64,000 bases of DNA from Corella eumyota (taxonomy: Eukaryota > Chordata > Ascidiacea > Phlebobranchia > Corellidae), in contig OY720100.1 in NCBI GenBank assembly GCA_963082875.1, positions 2,542,001 to 2,606,000 on the forward strand, written 5' to 3'. Positions 41,701 through 47,096 of the stretch are shown piece by piece. Under the pieces are notes generated by a model. The model was not told the origin of the DNA and ran no database searches. It worked only from the letters and a program-made list of their open reading frames with translations. The stretch's first letter is position 1, and each line of letters opens with the position of its first letter. The position numbers and the translations under genes are program-made.

Positions 41701-43644
41701 ATCCAAAGTCATGTAACATCATCTGTTTGTGTTTTAAACCAAAAACGTTGTCATTGTCTGTTGTTATTTAATAGCCTTAGTAAAGACAATATAGTTGACG
41801 TTAGAGTAGGGTAAAAATGTTAGTTTAATAAGTTGATCGTTTACATCAAGTATGAATAAATACAAAAACATTCTGAAGTTAATTTTACATATGTCAACAC
41901 TGTTTACTGATTATAGAATATAATAAGGCCTGCATTACATTAAAAGTTATTTCTTTAATTTGCAAAAAAACTTCTTAAGTAACTACCTGCAGATTTTCCA
42001 CAATATTGGTAATAATACTTGAAGAATAGGAATGCCAAATTGCATACATTGATTTACTTGAACCTTGAGTAGCATTCCATTTTTCCTCTAAGGCTGCAAG
42101 CTGTCTTGTTTTACTAAAAATCAAAACCAATATTAGTACACAGAAATATCAATCTATGGTTGTTTATTAAAATGTTTTAATTGGTAATATTATTTAATAA
42201 AAATAGAAGTAAGCCTGGCAGGTTTTTATTATAAAAGTTTAATTGTAGGCAAATTAAAACAAAATTGTATCTAAATTATAGCTATCAAAAACATTAAAAA
42301 AAATTTAAATTAAGTGGTTTGATAAAAAAATATTTGTATATATGCTACTTTTATTTACTAATTTTTTTTTTTAATAAATTGCAAACCTTTCTTCTTTTCT
42401 TTGTTTATCTGTATCATCATCAACCGTTGAGTTGTCATGTTTGATCGGTCGTACAATGAGATACAATTTATTGATTTCTATGATCCAAGGTTCACTACCA
42501 AACATGCAATGTCATTAGAAATTATTAAATGTTATGTAAGCACTTTTAAACATTATTTATATATTTCATCTAATACTAAGTCTAGTTGCAATTTTAACTA
42601 CAATTTTAATTTTTTTCCTAAAAAAACATCATATAACTGATTTTACTGTGTTTAAAAACAGTTAAGTATATTTTTATACTTTTTTAAATTAACTAACCGT
42701 ACTTAAAATACCATAAAAATTGATTATATAAACAAAATGAAAATAGTGAAAAATTGAAGAAAATATTTTGGCATGTGACCTTGTGACACGCCCCCACCAC
42801 ACCCTTATTTACCCAAAAGTTTATCAACCTAATAAAGAGCATTAACAAATTTTATATTACCAAGTTTATAGGATAAAACTATTTGTATTTAGCAAATGTA
42901 AAAATGCAATAGTTCCACATGAATTAATTTTTACATACTTTAAAACTAATAATAACTATCAGTAGTACAATTTGTTAAAAATAAAAATTCTTAAACCCAA
43001 TAAAAAATTTCGAAATTTACAACTAACTGAATTATAGTTATTACAGTGTATAAAAACATTTAAATTACCTATAACTTCTATAGCTTGGAATTCGAAGTGA
43101 TATTTTTCCAATCGATCCCCACTTTACTTCAATTCCTGGCAGATCAAATTCCTTTAAGGCATCCTTTCTTAAATGAAGATCCTCTAACTCAACAGCTCCT
43201 ATTTATATCAAAAAAAAGTTTTAAGACTGAATTCATTATCACAAAAAATATTAAATAGTAAAAAAATTTCAATTTTCTATTTTTTCTTATAATAATTTTA
43301 GGCAGTAAATCTAACCGACATTCTTTAATTCTAAGATGTCATTTCCCAAATATCGCAATAATACCGCAAAGAAAAGGGAAGTAAAAGCAAGAAAAAAAAT
43401 GCATTAACTTTTTTAGGTATATATACATTAGCTTGAAGACTCCATATTTTGCGCCGTTTTTACCTTTTATGGTATATACCCTTTTTCATCTCACACAAAG
43501 CTAAAAAAATCTTAAAAACCTTCTATTTTAACATACATCCACATTACCTTGTACAACTCCAATAGACAATTTGCCTGGGTTAAAATTTTCAACATATTGC
43601 CCGATGTAGCGATTTAAAACTTGAGCTGCAAATCTTTCAAGCAT
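7902..43644 (-). CDS. VPS13D: VPS13D, intermembrane bridge lipid transfer protein (complete)
   Basis: A giant bridge-like lipid transfer protein. Family knowledge: VPS13D links ER to mitochondria and peroxisomes, binds VAP and Miro, and is needed for mitochondrial size control and mitophagy. I joined 82 coding exons; phases agree at every junction and give 14,016 nt, 4,671 residues (human about 4,390). The start at 43644 begins MLERFAAQVLNRYIGQYV, the canonical VPS13 N-terminus; the stop is at 7902-7904. Order: chorein N domain (1 to ~110), long repeating-beta-groove body, UBA (~2897-2936), VAB/SHR-BD (~2943-3840), ricin-like QxW part (~3850-3965), VPS13/ATG2-type C-terminal helices (~4171-4489), PH-like end (~4490-4671). 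The UBA and QxW segments separate VPS13D from VPS13A/B/C. Exons are listed in the five block entries. No stop or frameshift is needed or seen. Confidence 0.97.
8229..8597. mobile_element. Short TIR element (MITE-like) in last VPS13D intron
   Basis: ACGTTAACTGTCCGTA at 8229-8244 is repeated as an exact inverted copy, TACGGACAGTTAACGT, at 8582-8597, so a ~370-bp segment has 16-bp perfect terminal inverted repeats. Inside, AGTAAATTTAGGAGTTACGT (8277) and GAGTAAATTTGGGAGGTACG (8538) are related direct subterminal repeats. It has no coding capacity. I see no clear target-site duplication, so the superfamily is open; a non-autonomous DNA transposon is the simplest reading. Confidence 0.65.
9051..9103. 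other. Perfect-stem hairpin in VPS13D intron 80
   Basis: CGTAGAAAGTACTA (9051-9064) and TAGTACTTTCTACG (9090-9103) are exact reverse complements, with a second short pairing AGCGT (9064-9068) and ACGCT (9082-9086) inside. The folded arm is about 22 nt long with a short loop. It lies in the intron between exons 80 and 81 and could fold in either strand's transcript. What it does is unknown: a tiny palindromic repeat or a small-RNA-type hairpin are both possible. Confidence 0.6.
10936..11126 (-). mobile_element. tRNA-derived SINE, head missing
   Basis: In reverse orientation it shows the family body: GGCTCAGCTGGAGTTTATAC, CCATTTATAGTGCCTTACTT and GGGCGCTACAGCATAAAA, with the tail side at about 10936. 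The tRNA-like head is absent. It lies in the VPS13D intron between exons 75 and 76. Confidence 0.75.
12144..21750 (-). CDS. VPS13D: VPS13D exons 52-73: VAB (SHR-BD) region and QxW segment
   Basis: Exons: 21494-21750, 21252-21392, 20825-21033, 20373-20512, 19259-19371, 18832-18993, 18006-18162, 17853-17899, 17547-17709, 17309-17473, 16963-17086, 16383-16639, 15807-16023, 15392-15556, 14983-15146, 14527-14632, 14302-14418, 13865-14042, 13541-13733, 13128-13300, 12711-12990, 12144-12298. Exons 52-68 are the VPS13 adaptor-binding region: FKLTGDYYNR, QPFVPYILRNLTGC, ILPPLVISNLLPSDLQYYIR, GYWIVNKTGLP, FLLINKTKARKLSFAQR and FHWPRVDLDTLLCVKL, in family order. In VPS13D this region binds Miro. Exons 69-70 carry two Q-x-W motifs, SQLWRMTADGKIFHEGSS and STQTWSFSEGRLKC, the ricin-B-like segment known from VPS13D. 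Exon 59 is only 47 nt but keeps the phase. Confidence 0.94.
12418..12656 (+). mobile_element. tRNA-derived SINE
   Basis: B-box-like TGTTCAATCCCCAATGCTC, then TATGCTGTAGCATCCTTGAG, AACTCCTGCTGAGCCAGC and a tail with GAAGTTGACCTTTTCACATT. It lies in the intron between VPS13D exons 72 and 73, antisense to the gene, and has lost most of its 5' A-box part. Confidence 0.8.
14840..14930 (+). repeat. Interspersed repeat family with ACCACAAATG core, copy 1
   Basis: GCAGACCACAAATGGCAGTT, then a (T)-rich run, TAGTAGGCCAAAGAATGGGA and a CATATATGTATA-like stretch. It shares order and spacing with copies at 16258, 18417, 25990, 26768 and 30870. There is no coding potential. It lies within a VPS13D intron. 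Confidence 0.55.
16258..16380 (+). repeat. Interspersed repeat family with ACCACAAATG core, copy 2
   Basis: AATTCACCCATGCACCACAA, then GTTTATTTTACAGCGCTATA, ATAGACATACATATACTTTG and a TACTAAGATACATT end. It follows the same order of blocks as the other copies. It lies in the intron between VPS13D exons 63 and 64, ending next to the exon 63 donor. Confidence 0.6.
17758..17800 (-). repeat. Interspersed repeat family with ACCACAAATG core, fragment
   Basis: TTGTCATTTGTGGTGCACAG then TAAATTTTCTC is the reverse complement of the end of the family that reads TTACTNNGCACCACAAATG. Only this end is visible. It lies in the VPS13D intron between exons 59 and 60. Confidence 0.4.
18417..18515 (+). repeat. 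Interspersed repeat family with ACCACAAATG core, copy 3
   Basis: TTTTACTCGAGCACCACAAA, TTTTATTTGTTTTGCAAGTC, then TTACTAAGCTTCATTATATA, in the family order. It sits directly before the second-family SINE fragment at 18520. Confidence 0.6.
18520..18660 (+). mobile_element. Second tRNA-derived SINE family, copy 1
   Basis: ACTACGGGCCTAAAGGTTTC, a B-box-like TGGTTCGAGCCGCACC, ATTCGCCCTTGAGCCC and the tail AACAGCACACCCTTCCCCAA followed by TAAAAAATATAAAA. It differs throughout from the main SINE family. Shared blocks with 39245-39375 and, in reverse, with 47410-47510 define the family. Confidence 0.65.
19025..19228 (-). mobile_element. tRNA-derived SINE, diverged
   Basis: Reverse-orientation family blocks are visible: CCTTAAACATAGAGAAACAT, CCAATCCAGTCTTAAGTTGC, GGATGCTACAACATAAAAGT and CCAAGGCTTCATGTGGTGAA. 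The middle is badly eroded. It lies between VPS13D exons 56 and 57, its head end about 30 bp from the exon 56 donor. Confidence 0.6.
19415..20255 (-). mobile_element. Ty3/gypsy LTR retrotransposon fossil, broken
   Basis: On the minus strand a gag-like piece (about 19800-20010; residues such as WFQKAEAQFTIRGI and HVISALDQTTAQRVLDF) is followed by a weaker gag continuation and a short integrase-core-like piece (FISQWVARFGIPKELTADRG, about 19440-19540). A GGTGACCCCGACGC stretch near 20095, typical of the primer-binding region in this family, lies beside CGAACCAGAAACTA, and the same CGAACCAGAAACTA recurs near 19420, as expected for the inner and outer ends of two LTRs. The remnant is clearly broken in several places and lacks most of pol. 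It sits in the VPS13D intron between exons 55 and 56. The outer limit beyond 20110 is uncertain. It is moderately old. Confidence 0.75.
20730..20776. repeat. Two-copy tandem duplication (~24 bp)
   Basis: AATTGACAAAACTACACAAT occurs twice in direct succession within a VPS13D intron. It is a simple replication-slippage type repeat with no coding role. Confidence 0.8.
21115..21200 (+). mobile_element. tRNA-derived SINE, head only
   Basis: AGCTTGGTGTAGTGGTCAGA, ACACATGGATTCACTACACA and a B-box-like GAGTTCGATCTCTACTGCTC. The body after the tRNA-like head is lost. It lies between VPS13D exons 53 and 54. Confidence 0.75.
22041..22261 (-). CDS. VPS13D: VPS13D exon 51: Ser-rich linker and UBA domain
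   Basis: This single exon encodes a Ser/Thr-rich lead followed by a UBA fold, residues ~2897-2936: EEAIERLVELGYSRSDVVHA with the LGY(S)R turn where MGF/MGY usually sits, then a helix ending GSWLVANA, the position of the conserved W-L-(L/F) of UBA helix 3. Family knowledge: VPS13D is the VPS13 paralogue with a UBA domain, which binds K63-linked ubiquitin and is needed for its mitochondrial role. This exon is the best single piece of evidence that the gene is VPS13D rather than VPS13A/C. Donor GTGACTT, acceptor AAAG. Confidence 0.93.
22369..35741 (-). CDS. VPS13D: VPS13D exons 20-50: central groove and linkers
   Basis: Exons: 35431-35741, 34982-35130, 34405-34663, 33502-34262, 33105-33247, 32658-32757, 32385-32553, 31804-31956, 31505-31678, 31154-31286, 30579-30783, 30302-30387, 30028-30147, 29648-29781, 29137-29396, 28773-28999, 28456-28580, 28108-28253, 27818-27944, 27322-27463, 26971-27124, 26440-26585, 26133-26242, 25709-25802, 25252-25449, 24591-24709, 24048-24296, 23618-23819, 23157-23363, 22798-22940, 22369-22484. 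Anchors shared with vertebrate VPS13D: IVAIPKFPGSFELLVANLGQ (exon 26), KHAYEQVL (29), YDRVNRRIAIDFNSLD (35), TWVVLLDFFGIGTS (36), RYVHTQRFQ (39), ARVLLDIETDAPIILIPE (40), ERNLEKEI (44), EFVMVEDCTSYDTDGVIL (48). Exons 31-34 are a low-complexity Pro/Ser/Asn linker. Exon 41 is much shorter than the vertebrate Ser-rich linker it replaces. The exon 43-44 intron uses a GC donor. Confidence 0.95.
24855..25116 (-). mobile_element. tRNA-derived SINE, full length
   Basis: Reverse orientation: GGTCGACTTCATGACCTAAA, GTCTTAAGTTGCTTTTGGCA, GCTACAGCATAAAAGCAGCG and GTGTTCTGACCACTGCAGCA, so both tail and tRNA-like head are present over about 260 bp. It lies between VPS13D exons 44 and 45, on the gene's own strand. 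Confidence 0.85.
25990..26095 (+). repeat. Interspersed repeat family with ACCACAAATG core, copy 4
   Basis: TTTACTTGCGCCAAAAATAA, TTTTGTAGGCCTATAACTTG and GACATACATATCATCCACTA, then CTCCATTATATA. It is one of the best preserved copies, between VPS13D exons 42 and 43. Confidence 0.65.
26768..26880 (-). repeat. Interspersed repeat family with ACCACAAATG core, copy 5
   Basis: Reverse complement of the family: AATGTAGCTTAGCGGATGAT, CATTTATATGCCTACAAAAT and CTTTTGTGGTGACCCAGTAA. Aligned block by block with the copy at 25990 it shows the same length and order. It lies between VPS13D exons 40 and 41. Confidence 0.65.
29812..29975 (+). mobile_element. tRNA-derived SINE, diverged
   Basis: GGGCATGTTGTAGTGGTTTA, TATGTCTTGGATTTGATACC and CTAAGTAAGGCTTTATGAAC are decayed versions of the family blocks in the right order. 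It lies between VPS13D exons 32 and 33. Confidence 0.6.
30870..30975 (-). repeat. Interspersed repeat family with ACCACAAATG core, copy 6
   Basis: AAGGCCTACAAACTAAATTA and GTCTTTTATGGTGCGAGGGT then AAAGTA is the reverse complement of the family's TTTACTCGCACCATAAAAG...GTAGGCC order. It lies between VPS13D exons 29 and 30. Confidence 0.55.
32098..32358 (+). mobile_element. tRNA-derived SINE, near full length
   Basis: CTGGGTTCGATCCCCAATGC (B box), CCTGCTAAGCCAACACCTAA, ACTGGGTTGGGGTAACGAAT and CCCACATCGAGGATAAATAA. The tail ends only about 27 bp before VPS13D exon 26, antisense to the gene. The 5' end is eroded. Confidence 0.85.
32832..33040 (+). mobile_element. tRNA-derived SINE, tail missing
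   Basis: AGGCAGCATGGTGTGGTGGT, CAGAACACTTGCTTCACTAC, GGTTTGATCCCCACTGCTCT and CAGCAGCTTAATTATCAAGC. The head is the best preserved in the window; the tail is lost. It lies between VPS13D exons 24 and 25. Confidence 0.85.
36134..43644 (-). CDS. VPS13D: VPS13D exons 1-19: chorein N domain and first groove segment
   Basis: Exons: 43548-43644, 43069-43198, 42387-42494, 41987-42113, 41556-41669, 41174-41299, 40774-41072, 40368-40533, 40047-40193, 39873-39949, 39511-39683, 38903-39110, 38519-38717, 37870-38059, 37496-37632, 37168-37303, 36750-36895, 36513-36680, 36134-36328. Exons 1-4 carry the chorein N signature (AVELEDLHLRKDALKEFDLP, then EPWIIEINKLYLIV). Exon 6 has LQDMSFYWDTKSKILGDL and exon 7 ends in a Lys/Arg-rich stretch, both as in vertebrate VPS13D. 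Exon 17 holds an acidic run followed by DDFMTPPGTP (T at residue ~849), aligned with the phospho-FFAT region of human VPS13D. Exon 18 has the conserved MYDRYHLHFADLQ. The acidic linker in exon 11 is lineage-specific in sequence. Confidence 0.95.
39245..39375 (+). mobile_element. Second tRNA-derived SINE family, copy 2
   Basis: GGCCTCAAACTATGAGTTAA, TAGATTTGAACCTTAGCAAT, GCAATTTGCCCTTTACATTA and CAATAGCACACCCTTTTCCA match the block order of the copy at 18520. It lies between VPS13D exons 11 and 12. Confidence 0.6.
41795..41872 (+). mobile_element. Possible eroded SINE tail
   Basis: AGGGTAAAAATGTTAGTTTA and TTTACATCAAGTATGAATAA resemble the end of the main SINE family (GGGGTAACGAATGTTACTCT, CACATCGAGGATAAATAA) but many positions differ. 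It lies in the intron between VPS13D exons 4 and 5. Confidence 0.3.
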
Positions 43645-44420
43645 GGTCAGATCGTTATTAAGTCAAAAAAAATATACAGTAATTTAGGCATTAGATAACA
43701 TTTTTACACCACATTGTTTCTGTAAAAGGTGCCAGTTTAGCAGTTTTAAAATCACAAAAAATATCCTATTTTTTTAAATACACCATAAGACTGTCTGACT
43801 GTGTCGGTCTGTCTGTCTGTCTGTCTGTCAGTCAGCCAGTCTGGAAAGTAGAGCAGTTTAGACGAGATCTCGTGCGTGCAAACGTAAAAAATGGCGTGAC
43901 TGCCCGTGCACGCTCACCACGATTTTCGGTCTACGCGTGCACGCATGATTTATGTTGGCGTGTTTTACTTTAAATTAATTTGTTTAACAACTATTTTTTC
44001 AGTTTGCCTTTTGTAATTATTTAACTTTTTGCAATCATTCAATGTTAAAATGCGGAATAAAAAATAAACGGAATTAAACAGAATAAAACGGAGCTGGAAT
44101 AAAACAGAACCGGTTGTACTTTAGAGGAATGGCGGAATACGCATCGGAATATTTGAGAATAAATTAAAAATTAAATCAAAAATTTTGCTACGCCTCACCT
44201 AACACTTCTTTAAAAAATATCTTTAAATTAAAAAAAATGTTGACCTAAACTTAGGCAAAAGAATATGGGCAAATACCTAATTAAAACACCGCTAATATAC
44301 ACCAATATATATGTTGTATTTACAAGAAAACAATAATACAACTTAAAAGCAAATTAACTTATTTGTTGTTTAATTCTAAAATAGTCATCACTTAACATAA
44401 ATAAAGCCCACAGAAAATTG
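43645..44420. other. VPS13D upstream region: (GTCT)n run and CpG-rich patch
   Basis: This 776-bp gap between the TIL-domain gene and VPS13D holds no open gene. A (GTCT)n microsatellite occupies about 43800-43842. It is followed by a CpG-rich patch (about 43862-43955) with the palindromes ACGAGATCTCGT and GTGCACGC(A/T), which stands out against AT-rich surroundings and is the best candidate for the VPS13D core promoter. Near 44050-44115 AGAATAAAACGGA and GGAATAAAACAGA are short direct repeats. I see no convincing TATA box. Confidence 0.5.
43800..43842. repeat. (GTCT)n microsatellite
   Basis: About seven uninterrupted GTCT units are followed by a decayed CAGTCAGCCAGTCTGG, roughly 160-200 bp upstream of the VPS13D start codon. 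The length probably varies between individuals. Confidence 0.85.
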
Positions 44421-46239
44421 TTATAATGGAATTATAACTTCGTCGTCGAAACAGGCATCCCGATCAACGCATATTTCAAATCTGCTGTCAAAATAACGAT
44501 CAGGAGGACAGAGCAAGTCAAGAGTAAAGTCACATTCACCCTCACAAAAACCAGATCCCGAACCAGATCCGGAATTAGATCCGGAACCAGATCCGGAACC
44601 AGATCCGGAACCAGATCCGGAACCAGATCCGGAACCAGATCCGGAACCAGATCCCTCAATGCAATCACAACTTAGAGGGCACATTGCTGGGCAATCCACT
44701 GAATAAAAAATATATATTTAACTTTATTTAAAAAAATTACCTAAAACAAATTGAAGTAGGAAGAATTAATTTTTATTATCCCAAAAAATTTCTTTTCTAA
44801 TAAGATAAACCAAGATACCTGGTCCACAATCACTCTCGGGAACACACTCTCCGTCAAGAAGAAATTGACCTCTCGGGCAGCTGCACCCTGCGAGCGAAAA
44901 TCTATCACAACGTGGTGGACATTGCCTGCGTTCGCACGTGACGTCACAAGTAGGGGATCGTGTAAAAACTGTTCCATTAACGCAGTCTATAAGAAACAAC
45001 AACAAATCATAAAATTTTGTGGTAAAATTTTATGACATTTTAAAACAGCTTTAAAAAAGTTGTGATTTTAAAATGAAACTTTTAAAGTTGATTGCCATTT
45101 TTACACTTAATTTACGTTTTTGGCAACAAAAAATTGTTTATCAATATCTAAATTTTAAAATTTTGTTATTAATTTTTTGTCGTTTTAACCGGAAGTGACG
45201 TAATATTTTACCACTTGTCAAATTACCGAAACACTCCGAGGAATCTTCGTAACATTCATTTGTTTCTGCGTCATAAATCTTATTCTCTTCGCATTGACAA
45301 ACATCGTTACAATCATCATAACATCTCGTATTGGGTCCTTCCATCATGGGGTTATTATCAGTTGGGTCCGCTAGAGGGGGTATGGGTATAGGATTTCGAA
45401 AGCATTCACAAGTCTGTGGGCAAGAGAAAACAGTTGCCGGGACTCTAGGCGATGCGCACTCGTCTAGAATAAAAATTTAAAAAGAATTATGTGTAATTGT
45501 ATATTAACACATACGTGATATTTAATCGTTATTGATCTAAAAAATGTCGTTTTGCGCTTTTTTAGTATGCTTTTTTATAACTAAAAAACGAGAAAAAAAC
45601 GTTATCTTTTAACCTTTTTATGACGACGCATATAAAAAAATTATTTTAAAACATTACTAAAGCAAGAAATCACCTGGTGGGGCTCTAGTACAAGCATTGA
45701 CTTGTTCAACACACTCTCCTGTGTTCTCGTCGTACCAAAAATTTTCTTCACAGCCACAATGTCTTGGTTCCATAGAAGTGTCGCATACTCCGCCACAAGT
45801 ATCATCCGGGCTGATAAAGCATCGGCAGGATAAAAAACAAGTGTTCCCCCGGATTTCCCGAGGCTCCGGACATTCTAAAGTAAAAGGATTTTTGTACAGC
45901 AACATAAATATATAAACATACATCGCAGTTATACTTTATTTAAAAAAAAACAATTCAAATTAAAGTTAGCTTACCATCTACAAGTTGTTGTAATTTGCTT
46001 GCTGTAAAATAAAAAAAACTAGTTTATACCATCAGAAATGGCAAATTACGCCGTATTTATTGTCAAATGTATTTTAAATTTAACTTTAAGTTAAAAATTT
46101 ACAATTTGATTTATAAAATACAAGTGAATCTTTTTATTTTTTGATATTACGTGTTAGTGACTTATATTAATAATCAAATTAAATTCTTACAGTATATAGC
46201 CAAAAATGCTACGAACAGGGGTGCCGAAACTAAACCCAT
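44421..46239 (-). CDS. Secreted TIL-domain protein with serglycin-like Ser-Gly run
   Basis: Six exons: 46191-46239, 45975-46001, 45674-45874, 45212-45463, 44819-44986, 44421-44698; 324 residues, phases consistent. It starts with a hydrophobic signal peptide (MGLVSAPLFVAFLAIY). Four Cys-rich modules follow, with the spacing of trypsin-inhibitor-like (TIL) domains, e.g. CPPRCDRFSLAGCSCPRGQF in exon 5, where a final E-C-V closes each module. The last module is split by about 17 Ser-Gly pairs (44548-44653), preceded by CIEG and followed by FCEGE. Acidic residues beside SG pairs are typical of glycosaminoglycan attachment. TIL proteins are mostly protease inhibitors or mucin/SCO-spondin-type modules; which applies here is open. 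Exon 4 has a second possible donor 15 nt upstream (45227), giving 319 residues. I recognise no named orthologue. Confidence 0.85.
44548..44653 (-). repeat. In-frame 12-bp minisatellite coding Gly-Ser-Gly-Ser
   Basis: On the minus strand the unit GGATCTGGTTCC repeats about eight times with few substitutions, one of which turns a Gly into Asn. Both codons of each amino acid alternate regularly, so the array grew by duplication of a 12-bp unit rather than by single-codon slippage. It encodes the Ser-Gly run of the TIL-domain protein. Confidence 0.9.
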
Positions 46240-47096
46240 TGTATTATCTTAACTTAAATTAGAAAAATCTGAAAACAAACTTTTACAAACTTTAAATACA
46301 ACTTTATTCTTAAAATTATTAAATCGTTATAAACTGCAATATAGCTTTAAAAAACTTTTAAAAAATGGACAACTTAAAATATTTAAAAAATTTGTTAATT
46401 GCTAAAATCTGTAAAAACATTTATTAACGCTCATTTACTAAACGATATGTGGCGTTTTGTTATCCTAATTGATATGTTGTTCTGTGTATTATTCCGTTAA
46501 ATCTCTATTATTTCCTGATGATTAATATTCGAAGATTTATAAACAATTGTAACCCATTGAATACACTGCAGAAACGGACGTGACGATTATATTTTTTACA
46601 ATAGATATAAGTGGATGTATATATGTTACACAGACCAAACCTTATGTATTAAATAATATCTGTATATTTTATTGAAAAAGCTTAAGTATATATTATATTC
46701 TACCACTTTACCTTAAGTTATAAGGAAGTTTTATAAACGTAAAACTCGATTGCAAAACGTCGCTTTATTACAAAAATAATTCTTGTTTTTAGGTCTTGTG
46801 CAAAATTTTTGTTTTAAACTTCTCTGTGTATAAATAATTTGACAAACTTTAGATATAAACTACACAGTCCATTGATGTTTTAATATAATCTTACATGCAA
46901 ACAGTAGAAGTGTACAATTTTTAAACTAAATTTGTGGCTATTTTTTAATTTTAATTTGATATAATAGAATTAAGCATTTCTTGAAACCTTGTACCATAAA
47001 CCAACCCAAGATATATTCCAAATTACCAAGAAACTAACTCAGCCGGAGTTAGAAAACATAAAGCAATTTAATTTGTAGGTATATGCCGGTGTTTTG
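46240..47096. other. Intergenic region between TIL-domain gene and IMP4
   Basis: It holds the 3' end of IMP4 and the promoter of the TIL-domain gene. TTTATT at 46764-46769 (AATAAA on the minus strand), 328 bp past the IMP4 stop, is a plausible poly(A) signal. I see no gene, SINE or clear TATA box. The same-strand spacing of 857 bp is longer than in typical Ciona operons, so separate promoters are likely. Confidence 0.5.

Noticed and set aside
44432-44668. Alternative frame giving a Val-Pro-Asp repeat over the Ser-Gly tract
   Set aside because: It is an off-frame reading of the 12-bp minisatellite; the Ser-Gly frame continues into Cys-rich TIL modules with correct splice phases.
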